Shown here one piece after another: positions 17,905-25,422 of a stretch of DNA of 64,000 nucleotides. The translations under genes were made by a program, and so were the position numbers. How positions within the stretch are numbered: position 1 is the stretch's first letter; each line of letters starts with the position of its first letter. The DNA comes from an uncultured Coriobacteriaceae bacterium (lineage in GTDB: Bacteria; Actinomycetota; Coriobacteriia; Coriobacteriales; Atopobiaceae): the NCBI GenBank assembly GCA_902773995.1, contig CACYGL010000001.1, positions 1 through 64,000 on the forward strand, read 5' to 3'. The notes beneath the pieces were generated by a model. It saw only the letters and a program-made list of their open reading frames with translations, did not search any database and was not told the origin of the DNA.

Positions 17905-19177
17905 GGGTGCGCACGCGGTCGATCCGCAGGTCGACCTCGATAGCTGCGACGTGCTCATCGACGACGGCAAGGTGGCTGCGGTGGGGGAGGGCCTCGAGCC
18001 TCCCGAGGGCTGTGAGGTCATTGACGCCCGCGGCAAGTACCTGGTGCCCGGCCTCGTGGACATGCACGTCCACTTCCGCGACCCCGGCTTCGAGTACAAG
18101 GAGACCATCGAGACCGGCGCCCTCGCGGCAACGCACGGTGGCTTCACTGACGTGGCCACCATGCCCAACACCGACCCTGTTACCGACACCGGCGCCGAGA
18201 TCCGCTACCAGCTCGACCACGCGCGTCAGGCGGGTCTCTGCCACGTGCGTCCCATTGGTGCGCTGACGGCTGGCGAGAAGGGCGAGCAGCTCGCCGAGAT
18301 CGGCGACATGGTCATGGAGGGCGCCTGCGCCTTCTCCGACGACGGCCACGGCGTGCAGAGCGCCGGTATGATGCGCACCTGCATGGAGTACGTCTCGCAG
18401 TTCGACCGCGTTGTCTCGGCCCACTGCGAGATTGAGACGCTCACCACGCACGGCGTGATCAACGAGGGCAAGGCCTCCACGCGCCTGGGCATGTTCGGCT
18501 GGCCCGCACTTGGCGAGGAGCTTGAGATCTACCGCGACATCGAGCTGTGCCGTCTTACCGGCTGCCCGCTGCACATCGCGCACATCTCCACGGCAAAGGG
18601 TCTTGACCTCGTGCGCAAGGCAAAGGCCGAAGGACTGCCCGTGACCTGCGAGGTTACCCCGCACCACCTGTTCCTGAACGAGGACGACATCACCCCAGCC
18701 TACGACACCAACCTCAAGATGAACCCGCCACTGCGCACTCCCGAGGACATGGCAGCGCTTGACGAGGGCATTCTCGACGGCTCGATCGACTGCGTGGTCA
18801 CCGACCACGCACCGCATGCGCCGCACGAGAAGGACTGCGAATGGGAGATCGCCTTCTTTGGCACCGTTGGCCTTGAGACCTCGCTGCCGCTCATGCTCAC
18901 CAAGCTCGTGAACACGGGCCGCATGAGCTGGAAGCGCCTCGTGGAGGTCATGGCCGTGAACCCCAGGCAGATCCTGCGCCTTGCCCCCGTGCGCATCGAG
19001 CGCGGCTCCGCGGCAGACCTCACGCTCATCGACCCCACGGCAGAGTTCGAGGTCACGCCGGACTACCTGGTGGGCAAGTCCAAGAACTCCGCCTTCATGG
19101 GCTGGCACCTCACCGGCCAGGCGACCGACGTCTTTGTGGACGGCCGTCGCACGCTGGCCAACGGCGTGGTGGCCTAG
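17888..19177 (+). CDS. pyrC: Dihydroorotase
   Basis: A 429-residue type I (class I) dihydroorotase that cyclises carbamoyl-aspartate. It has the metal motif HVHFRDPG (about residues 60-67), downstream His residues in HCEIE and HIAHIST, and the catalytic VTDHAPHAPHEK (about 300-311). Length and motifs fit the monofunctional Gram-positive type. ATG 17888 lies inside the end of pyrB behind a GGGAGGAGAG site. Confidence 0.96.
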   Translation: MAFLLRGAHAVDPQVDLDSCDVLIDDGKVAAVGEGLEPPEGCEVIDARGKYLVPGLVDMHVHFRDPGFEYKETIETGALAATHGGFTDVATMPNTDPVTDTGAEIRYQLDHARQAGLCHVRPIGALTAGEKGEQLAEIGDMVMEGACAFSDDGHGVQSAGMMRTCMEYVSQFDRVVSAHCEIETLTTHGVINEGKASTRLGMFGWPALGEELEIYRDIELCRLTGCPLHIAHISTAKGLDLVRKAKAEGLPVTCEVTPHHLFLNEDDITPAYDTNLKMNPPLRTPEDMAALDEGILDGSIDCVVTDHAPHAPHEKDCEWEIAFFGTVGLETSLPLMLTKLVNTGRMSWKRLVEVMAVNPRQILRLAPVRIERGSAADLTLIDPTAEFEVTPDYLVGKSKNSAFMGWHLTGQATDVFVDGRRTLANGVVA

Positions 19178-19996
19178 GTGAAGGCGACAAGGGACAGCGC
19201 CCGCGCTCGCCTCTTCGACTTTGCCGTTGTCTCCAACGAGCAGGTCGCCGAGGGCGCATGGTGCATGGTCTTCAAGAGCGAGGTGGCCGCCCTCCTCGCG
19301 CCGGGCGAGTTTGTCGAGGTCTCGGTGCCGGGTGACCCCTCGCAGGTGCTGAGGGTGCCCCTCTCGTTCTCCCAAGCAGACGCCGGGGCGGGAACCGTGC
19401 GCATCGAGTATGCCCTCGTAGGCGACGGCACGCGCCGTCTCTCGCTCATGCGGCCGGGTGACACCTCCACGTTGGTTGGCCCCTGCGGCCACGGCTGGAG
19501 GCTCCCCGACGGAGAGGGCCGCGCGCTTCTCGTTGCCGGTGGCATAGGGCTTCCGCCCGTGCTTGCCGCGGCAGAGATGCTGGCGGACGCAGGGCGCACC
19601 TTTGACGCAGTGGTTGGCGCCCAGCGCGGCTCCAAGCTGGTGGGCGTTGACGTGGACCTGCTGAGAAGGGCCGCCTCGGCAGACCCCTCGAGCCGCGTGG
19701 TTGTGTGCACCGACGACGGTAGTCTTGGGCGCGCCGGCTTCACCACCGACGCGATGGCAGAGCTTCTCGCCGAGCGTAGCTACGATGCCGTGCTCACCTG
19801 CGGGCCCACCGTCATGATGGCTGGGGTGGCTCGTCTCGCCGAGGGTGCGGACATTGCCTGCCAGGCCTCGCTCGAGCGCATGATGGGCTGCGGCTTTGGC
19901 GCCTGCAGCTGCTGCAACGTTGCCATGCGCGACGGCACGAGCCGCTCGTGCTGCATGGACGGGCCCGTCTTTAACGCCGGGGAGGTGGCGTGGTGA
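19178..19996 (+). CDS. pyrK: Dihydroorotate dehydrogenase electron transfer subunit
   Basis: A 272-residue iron-sulfur flavoprotein subunit that passes electrons from PyrD to NAD+. It shows the FAD-binding strand VPLSFSQAD, the NAD segment LLVAGGIGLPPVLAAAE (about residues 115-131), and C-terminal cysteines in MMGCGFGACSCC with a later RSCC for the [2Fe-2S] cluster. The GTG start directly abuts the pyrC stop. It overlaps pyrD by 4 nt, consistent with a 1B heterotetramer made in fixed ratio. Confidence 0.94.
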   Translation: MKATRDSARARLFDFAVVSNEQVAEGAWCMVFKSEVAALLAPGEFVEVSVPGDPSQVLRVPLSFSQADAGAGTVRIEYALVGDGTRRLSLMRPGDTSTLVGPCGHGWRLPDGEGRALLVAGGIGLPPVLAAAEMLADAGRTFDAVVGAQRGSKLVGVDVDLLRRAASADPSSRVVVCTDDGSLGRAGFTTDAMAELLAERSYDAVLTCGPTVMMAGVARLAEGADIACQASLERMMGCGFGACSCCNVAMRDGTSRSCCMDGPVFNAGEVAW

Positions 19997-20916
19997 GCAG
20001 CGTGAGCATGGCCGTCAACCTGGGCGGCATTCACATGAAGAATCCCGTGAACACCGCCTCGGGAACCTTTGGGCACGCCTGGCAGTTCGAGGGGTTCTAC
20101 GACGTGGCGCGTCTTGGCGCTGTTACCTGCAAGGGCGTGGCGGCCGAGCCCTGGCCCGGCAACCCCGCGCCCCGCGTGTGCGAGGTCTCCTCGGGGATCA
20201 TGAACTCCGTGGGCCTCGAGAATCCCGGTGCTCGCGCCTTTGCCGAGCAATACGGCGACTACCTGGGCGGGCTTGCGTCGCGCGGATGCGCCGTGATCGT
20301 GCAGGCCGTGGGCCACTCGGTTGACGAGTGCCGCCGCTCTGTTGAGCTTCTGGACGAGGTTGCGCCGTGGGCTGCGGGCATCGAGGTCAACATCTCCTGC
20401 CCCAACCTCGCGCGCGGCGGCCGCCTGCTCGGCGGCACGCCCGAGGACGCGGAGGAGGTCGTCTCCGCGGTGCGCCCGCTCACGAAGAGGCCGCTCCTCG
20501 TGAAGCTTGCGCCCGCGCGCGTGGGCGAGATTGCCCGCGCCTGCGAGGCCGCCGGCGCAGACGCGCTTTCGCTGGTGAACACCGTGAACGCCATGTCCAT
20601 CAACGTGCACACCCGCCGCTCGAGGCTCTCAAGGCCAACGGGCGGACTATCCGGCCCCGCCATCCATCCCATTGCCGTGCGCATGGTGTGGGAGGCCGCG
20701 CAGGCTGTGAGCATCCCCATCAACGGTATTGGCGGCGTTGCCTCGGGCGAGGACGCTGCGGAGATGATTCTTGCCGGCGCCACCACGGTCTCTGTTGGCA
20801 CCGCAAACCTCTACGACCCCGCCGCTGCCTCACGTGTCCTCGACGAGCTCGAGGCATGGGCTGCCGAGCAGGGCGTATCCGACATCAACGAGCTGATTGG
20901 AGCCTTCGAATGCTAA
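19993..20916 (+). CDS. pyrD: Dihydroorotate dehydrogenase (NAD+), catalytic subunit
   Basis: A 307-residue class 1B FMN enzyme oxidising dihydroorotate to orotate. It has NPVNTASGTFGH near the N-terminus, the INISCPN-like VNISCPN (about residue 133), KLAPARV, VNTVNAMSIN, and the FMN phosphate segment INGIGGVASGEDA. GTG 19993 is chosen for GGAGG 7 nt upstream and the GTGA overlap with pyrK; GTG 19990 is an alternative. The class-1B active-site Cys is the one in the VNISCPN segment. Confidence 0.95.
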   Translation: MSSVSMAVNLGGIHMKNPVNTASGTFGHAWQFEGFYDVARLGAVTCKGVAAEPWPGNPAPRVCEVSSGIMNSVGLENPGARAFAEQYGDYLGGLASRGCAVIVQAVGHSVDECRRSVELLDEVAPWAAGIEVNISCPNLARGGRLLGGTPEDAEEVVSAVRPLTKRPLLVKLAPARVGEIARACEAAGADALSLVNTVNAMSINVHTRRSRLSRPTGGLSGPAIHPIAVRMVWEAAQAVSIPINGIGGVASGEDAAEMILAGATTVSVGTANLYDPAAASRVLDELEAWAAEQGVSDINELIGAFEC

Positions 20917-21632
20917 GCGAGAACGAGGCACGCGACGCCGTCATCGTCGCGCTGGACTGCGACCGCGACCGCGCCATCGAGCTTGCGGACACCCTCTCGG
21001 GCGTCGCCTCGTGGGTCAAGGTGGGCATGACGCTCTTCTTCCGCGAGGGTCCCTCCATCGTGCGCGCCATGCAGGACCGCGGGCTCTCGGTTTTTCTCGA
21101 CCTCAAGGTCTTTGACATCCCGTTCCAGGTGAGGGGCGCCGTGGAGTCCGCGTCGCTCTCTGGCGCGGACATCCTCTCCATCCACGCGCTGGGCTCCTCG
21201 GCCATGGTCGCGGCCGCCCGCGAGGGCGCCGAGGCAGCAGCTAAAGAGCGCGGAGGCGAGCGCACGCAGCTTGTCTCAATCTCTGTCCTCACGAGCATGG
21301 ACCAGTCCTCGCTCTCCGAGATCGGCATCGAGCGCCCGCTCAAGGAGGAGGTCGCGCGCCTTGCGAGCCTGGCCGTGGGCGCCGGCTCGGACGGTATTGT
21401 GTGCTCGCCGCAGGAGGCAGCCGAGATGCGCGCGCTTCTCGGGTCCAAGGCCCTTATCGTGACGCCTGGCGTGCGCCCTGCCGGCGCCGCTGTGGGCGAC
21501 CAGCGTCGCGTTGCCACGCCCGCCGCCGCCATTGCCGCTGGCGCTTCGAAGCTTGTGGTTGGGCGCCCGATTACGCAGGCAGACGACCCTGCCGCCGCGA
21601 TGGAGGCAATTGTCGCCGAGCTTAGCCACTAG
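20910..21632 (+). CDS. pyrF: Orotidine 5'-phosphate decarboxylase
   Basis: A 240-residue TIM-barrel enzyme making UMP from OMP. It has VALDCDRDRA at strand 1, the catalytic DLKVFDIP (Asp-x-Lys-x-x-Asp, about residues 66-73), and the phosphate site GVRPAG with VVGRPIT near the end. ATGCTAA overlaps the pyrD stop. It ends the operon: pyrE, needed between PyrD and PyrF, is not here. No strong terminator follows. Confidence 0.95.
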   Translation: MLSENEARDAVIVALDCDRDRAIELADTLSGVASWVKVGMTLFFREGPSIVRAMQDRGLSVFLDLKVFDIPFQVRGAVESASLSGADILSIHALGSSAMVAAAREGAEAAAKERGGERTQLVSISVLTSMDQSSLSEIGIERPLKEEVARLASLAVGAGSDGIVCSPQEAAEMRALLGSKALIVTPGVRPAGAAVGDQRRVATPAAAIAAGASKLVVGRPITQADDPAAAMEAIVAELSH

Positions 21633-21852
21633 CTGGGGCTAAGACTTTCAGGCCACAATGCGACGTTCGTGTCATTTGGACTACCCTTTGTGTCGCTCTG
21701 ATTGTGTGTAGGCTGCATTCCTGCTGCTAGTAGTCACAAAGGGCTTGTAAACTGGTCGAGGAATTGGCAAACTAGCTAGTTGTGTCGCTGGGGCGGCCCA
21801 TAGGTTCCCTCCCAGCCCCTCACAACAGTTTGTCTCGATGTTTGGAGGAACA

Positions 21853-22118
21853 ATGGCTCTACCCCAGCTTACCGATGAGCAGCGCAAGGAAGCCCTCGAG
21901 AAGGCCGCCCAGGCTCGCCACGAGCGCGCCGAGCTTCGCGAGAAGATCAAGAGCGGCAAGGTCACCCTCGAGGAGGTCCTTGACTCCGACGACCCCATTG
22001 CCAACCGCATGAAGGTCTCGCCAAGATTATGGACGAGCTCGGCATCTCCGCTACCCGTCGCGTCAAGGGCCTTGGCGCCCGTCAGCGCGAGCAGCTCATC
22101 GAGGCGCTCTCCAAGTAG
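21853..22118 (+). pseudogene. Actinobacterial integration host factor (mIHF), internally deleted and frameshifted
   Basis: ATG 21853 has GGAGGA 3-4 nt upstream and reads MALPQLTDEQRKEALEKAAQ and on to ANRMKVS, a typical mIHF N-terminus. The rest of the protein (KIMDELGISATRRVKGLGARQ to EALSK, stop 22116-22118) is in another frame starting around 22027. The family's H2TH segment between MKVS and KIM (pattern LLExLPGVGKxRA, about 13-14 residues) is missing. The total of 266 nt is not a multiple of three. As read, the first frame runs to 22134 with a nonsense tail. mIHF is a nucleoid DNA-bending protein, essential in mycobacteria, so this may be a sequence error. The stop overlaps gmk's start. 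Confidence 0.8.
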
Positions 22119-22711
22119 TGGAGCGTTCCGCTAGGCTCTTCGTTGTATCTGGGCCGTCAGGCGTGGGCAAGGGAACGCTGGTCGCCAAGGTTCGTGGCGA
22201 CCGCCCCTCGCTTGGCCTGACGGTTTCCGCTACGACAAGGCCCCCCAGGCCCGGGGAGGCCGATGGCGTCTCGTACTACTTCATGGATGACGCCGAGTTC
22301 TCTCGCCGGGTGAGCCAGGGCGAGTTCCTTGAGTGGGCCAACGTGCACGGGCACCGCTACGGCACGCTTCTCTCCGAGGTGAGGAGGAACCTCTCCGAGG
22401 GGAGGTCGCTCATCCTGGAGATCGATGTCCAGGGTGGCCTCAACGTGCGCCGCATCCATCCGGATGCTGTGCTCGTCTTTATCGAGCCGCCCTCGATGGA
22501 CGAGCTTGAGCACCGCCTTCGCGGTCGTGGCACCGAGGACGAGGCATCCATCGAGTGCCGCTTGGAGAACGCGCGGCGCGAGATGGAGATGGGCGAGTCC
22601 TACGACGTGAGGATTGTGAACGACGACCTCGAGCGCGCCGCACAAGAGCTGGAGCGCACCATCGACCTGTACGAGTCAAATGGAGGATCTACCAAAGATG
22701 TCAGTGATTAA
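22118..22711 (+). CDS. gmk: Guanylate kinase
   Basis: A 197-residue enzyme phosphorylating GMP to GDP. P-loop SGPSGVGKGT is at about residues 11-20, then SATTRPPRPGEADGVSYYF (GMP-binding), the lid region RLENARREME and C-terminal VNDDLERAAQEL. The GTG start at 22118 shares a base with the mIHF stop codon. The end overlaps rpoZ by 14 nt. The gmk-rpoZ pair is a common bacterial arrangement. Confidence 0.95.
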   Translation: MERSARLFVVSGPSGVGKGTLVAKVRGDRPSLGLTVSATTRPPRPGEADGVSYYFMDDAEFSRRVSQGEFLEWANVHGHRYGTLLSEVRRNLSEGRSLILEIDVQGGLNVRRIHPDAVLVFIEPPSMDELEHRLRGRGTEDEASIECRLENARREMEMGESYDVRIVNDDLERAAQELERTIDLYESNGGSTKDVSD

Positions 22712-22982
22712 GCCCGAGATCGACACCCTGCTCGAGAGGACCGAGCACAACCCGTTCCTGCTCTGCTCCGTTGCGTCCAAGCGCGCCTGCGACATCAACA
22801 ACATGCTGCGTGGCCAGCACCTTCGCGTGACGGCCATCCAGGACTTCGACGACATCACCACCGTTGCGTCCGGCAAGGACTCGGTCTCCATCGCCATGGG
22901 CGAGATCGCCGACGGCACCCTGGGCTTTGTCCAGGATGACTTCGACGAGGCTATTCGCGGCGAGAACGCGGGCATCCAGTAG
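22698..22982 (+). CDS. rpoZ: DNA-directed RNA polymerase subunit omega
   Basis: A 94-residue omega subunit that folds around the beta-prime C-terminus. It has the core pattern PEIDTLLERTEHNPFLLCSV with ASKRACDINNM and a later acidic tail. ATG 22698 is chosen because TGGAGGAT lies about 10 nt upstream; ATG 22680 would add six residues not typical of the family. It overlaps the gmk end. Confidence 0.93.
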   Translation: MSVIKPEIDTLLERTEHNPFLLCSVASKRACDINNMLRGQHLRVTAIQDFDDITTVASGKDSVSIAMGEIADGTLGFVQDDFDEAIRGENAGIQ

Positions 22983-22985
22983 GCC

Positions 22986-24236
22986 ATGACCGAGAGACTC
23001 TGCCTGGTCCACTACCACGAGATTGGCCTCAAGGGAAAGAACCGCTCCACCTTCGAGAACCAGCTCGTGACCAACCTGCATCGTGCGCTCAAGGCGTTTC
23101 CCATCGCAAACATCCAGCGCATCTCCGGCTACATTGTGGTCGAGTCCGAGGACCGTATGGCTACGCCGGAGATGGCGCATGTCATTGCCAAGGTGCCTGG
23201 CGTTGCGCGCGTCTCGCTTGCCTACAAGTGTGGGCTTGACGAGGGCGAGTACAACGCCGCCGCCATTCGCGCGCTTCGCGAGGCTGGGGATTTCTCCACC
23301 TTCAAGGTGCACGCGCGCCGCAGCTCCACCACGTATCCGGTGCACAGTATCGACATGAACCACATCGTGGGGTCCGCGCTGTGCGAGGCATTCCCTGACA
23401 AGCTCGTGCAGATGCACGACCCCGACGTCACCGTGGTGGTGCACGTGGTGCAGGGGTCGACCTTCGTCTACGCCGCGTCCATGCCGGGCGTGGGCGGGCT
23501 GCCGGTGGGAACGGCCGGCAAGGTCGTGACGCTCCTCTCGAGCGGCTTCGACTCGCCGGTGGCCACGTGGATGGTGGGCCGTCGTGGCGCCACCTGCATC
23601 CCCGTGCACTTCTCGGGCAGGCCCATGACGTCTGATACCAGCGAGTACCTGTGCCGTGACATTGTTGACGCACTTGCGCCTTCTGGCGTGGTGGGCCGCA
23701 TGTACGTGGTGCCCTTTGGCGAATATCAGCGGGAGATTTCCCTGGTGGTGCCTCAGAGCCTGCGTATCATCATGTACCGCCGCGTCATGTACCAGGTATC
23801 CGAGAGGATCGCGCAGCTCGAGGGCGCAAAGGCCATCGTGACTGGTGAGTCCTTGGGTCAGGTGGCGTCGCAGACGCTCGACAACATTGCGGCGGTGAAC
23901 CAGGCCGTCACCATTCCCGTGCTTCGTCCGCTCATTGGCTCTGACAAGCAGGAGATCATCCGTCGGGCACAGGAGCTTGGGACCTACGACATCTCGTCCC
24001 AGACGGCGCCCGACTGCTGCACGCTGTTTATGCCGCGCCGCCCGGAGACACATGCGCGCATGCGCGAGGTTCTCGACGCCTGGGAGCTCTTTGACCACGA
24101 GGCCATGGTGAACGCCCTGGTGGCTTCCGTCGAGTACGAGGACTTCCCGCAGTGCCCGAGCTACCATGCGCCAAAGGGGCCGCTGCGTGCGCACCACTCA
24201 TCGCTTGCGCCGAGGGATGACGCACCGGCTGAGTGA
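22986..24236 (+). CDS. thiI: tRNA 4-thiouridine sulfurtransferase ThiI
   Basis: A 416-residue protein that adenylates U8 of tRNA for sulfur insertion. It has an N-terminal ferredoxin-like part (HYHEIGLKGKNRSTFE), a THUMP domain (about residues 60-165), and a PP-loop ATPase with LLSSGFDSPVATWM (about 187-200) and TGESLGQVASQTLDN. It lacks the C-terminal rhodanese domain of the E. coli enzyme, like many Gram-positive ThiI proteins, so sulfur comes from another protein. It starts 3 nt after rpoZ. Followed by a strong hairpin at 24268-24314. Confidence 0.95.
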   Translation: MTERLCLVHYHEIGLKGKNRSTFENQLVTNLHRALKAFPIANIQRISGYIVVESEDRMATPEMAHVIAKVPGVARVSLAYKCGLDEGEYNAAAIRALREAGDFSTFKVHARRSSTTYPVHSIDMNHIVGSALCEAFPDKLVQMHDPDVTVVVHVVQGSTFVYAASMPGVGGLPVGTAGKVVTLLSSGFDSPVATWMVGRRGATCIPVHFSGRPMTSDTSEYLCRDIVDALAPSGVVGRMYVVPFGEYQREISLVVPQSLRIIMYRRVMYQVSERIAQLEGAKAIVTGESLGQVASQTLDNIAAVNQAVTIPVLRPLIGSDKQEIIRRAQELGTYDISSQTAPDCCTLFMPRRPETHARMREVLDAWELFDHEAMVNALVASVEYEDFPQCPSYHAPKGPLRAHHSSLAPRDDAPAE

Positions 24237-24641
24237 CGGTGTGCCTCTTCTTTGCGTGTAGACGCTGCAAGAAGGGCCTTCGGGCGTCATTTTGGCGCCC
24301 GAAGGCCCTTCTTGTACGGAATCCCGTCGTAAACCTCCCTTAGGGCGCCAGATTCTCGCCCAAGGTGAGATTTCTGCACGGGCGCGCCCGGTGACGTTCG
24401 GTGACACTCCGGAACGCCCATTTTGCGACAGTGCGAATACCTACCGTTCGCACCTGCGAAAACGCTGCGAATGGCGCGTTGGGATACCGTGAATTGGACT
24501 TCTCGCATGGCGGTATTCCAGCAATAACAACAAAATGTGACAGATGCCTGCCTGCAGGACGTCGGCTACGTGTCGGACTTTCTCAAAAGCTGGAGGAGGT
24601 ACCTCTCAGCCGCCCTCATCATCGAGGTGGGGGTGGTCGGC
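24237..24641. other. Intergenic region with hairpin and dispersed repeat B, copy 1
   Basis: A perfect 19-bp hairpin (24268-24286 with 24296-24314, arm starting CAAGAAGGGCC) ends the thiI operon. The adjacent 24311-24366 segment (GTACGGAATCCCGTCG, then TTCTCGCCC) matches the reverse complement of 35300-35365 at roughly three of four positions, so both are copies of one intergenic element. The remainder before comEA holds no gene; the promoter of comEA must lie here but is not clear. Confidence 0.6.
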
Positions 24642-25406
24642 ATGGCGCAGGAATCAAGAGCAGGCGAAAGGACTGGCTCTCGCGTTCATCTCAAGGCGCG
24701 ATCGCTGGCGAGAAGGGCTGGGCTCTCTCCTGCCGTGAAGGCGGGGGTGGCAGGGATTGCGCTTGTGGTCGTGCTTGCGATTGTCGCGGGTATTCACCTT
24801 GCCTGCGGTTCTCAGGGGGCCTCCTTCTCCATTGAGCGCAACGAGAGTACCGTGGCAGCCGAGGCCGCCGAATCCGCCTCAGCGGAGTCGCCATCGCAGG
24901 ACGAAGGCGCTCCCTCTGCAAGTGACGCCACGAGCGAGGACCCACCCACTGTGGTGGTTCACGTTGACGGCATGGTGGCGTCCCCCGGCGTCTATCAGCT
25001 CCAGGGCGCTACGCTGCGCATTAATGACGCCGTGGAGGCGGCGGGCGGGCTCGTTGAGGGCGCGGACACCTCGCGCCTGAACCTCGCCGAGCCAATCTCG
25101 GATGGCGAGAAGGTCCACGTGCCCGCCGTAGGGGAGGGAGACGCCACTGCGGGGGAGGCTGCGGCATCGACATCTGGGGAATCCTCTGGTAGCGGGGCCG
25201 GTGCGTCAACAGACGGCATCGTTAACATCAACACCGCCACCGTTGGCGAGCTCACGACGCTTCCCGGAGTTGGAGACGCAACTGCCGCGGAGATTGTCCG
25301 CGACCGCGAGGCAAACGGCGCGTTCACGAGCGTCGAGGACCTCATGCGCGTCTCGGGCATTGGCGAGAAGAAGTTCGCCAAGCTCAAGGACAAGATCCGT
25401 GTCTGA
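24642..25406 (+). CDS. comEA: Competence protein ComEA (DNA receptor)
   Basis: A 254-residue membrane-anchored DNA-binding protein for transformation. It has one membrane segment (about residues 30-52), a Ser/Glu-rich linker, an SLBB domain (about 100-165; VVVHVDGMVASPGVYQL) and a C-terminal helix-hairpin-helix pair (about 195-254; INTATVGELTTLPGVGDATA and VSGIGEKKFAKLK) that grips double-stranded DNA. Start ATG 24642 has GAGGTGGGGG upstream; longer starts lie in repeat-rich DNA. comEC follows 16 nt later. Confidence 0.92.
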   Translation: MAQESRAGERTGSRVHLKARSLARRAGLSPAVKAGVAGIALVVVLAIVAGIHLACGSQGASFSIERNESTVAAEAAESASAESPSQDEGAPSASDATSEDPPTVVVHVDGMVASPGVYQLQGATLRINDAVEAAGGLVEGADTSRLNLAEPISDGEKVHVPAVGEGDATAGEAAASTSGESSGSGAGASTDGIVNINTATVGELTTLPGVGDATAAEIVRDREANGAFTSVEDLMRVSGIGEKKFAKLKDKIRV

Positions 25407-25422
25407 AGGAGGGGAGGTGACC

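Noticed and set aside
22701-24197. 498-codon minus-strand frame
   Set aside because: Antisense shadow of rpoZ and thiI; His/Arg/Gly-rich with no motif. The same applies to 46624-49074 (against pnp), 17843-19492 (pyrC) and 14994-16196 (ABC ATPase).
25201-25422. Upstream extension of comEC
   Set aside because: It is out of frame within comEA and has no matching protein; GTG 25423 has a strong ribosome binding site.
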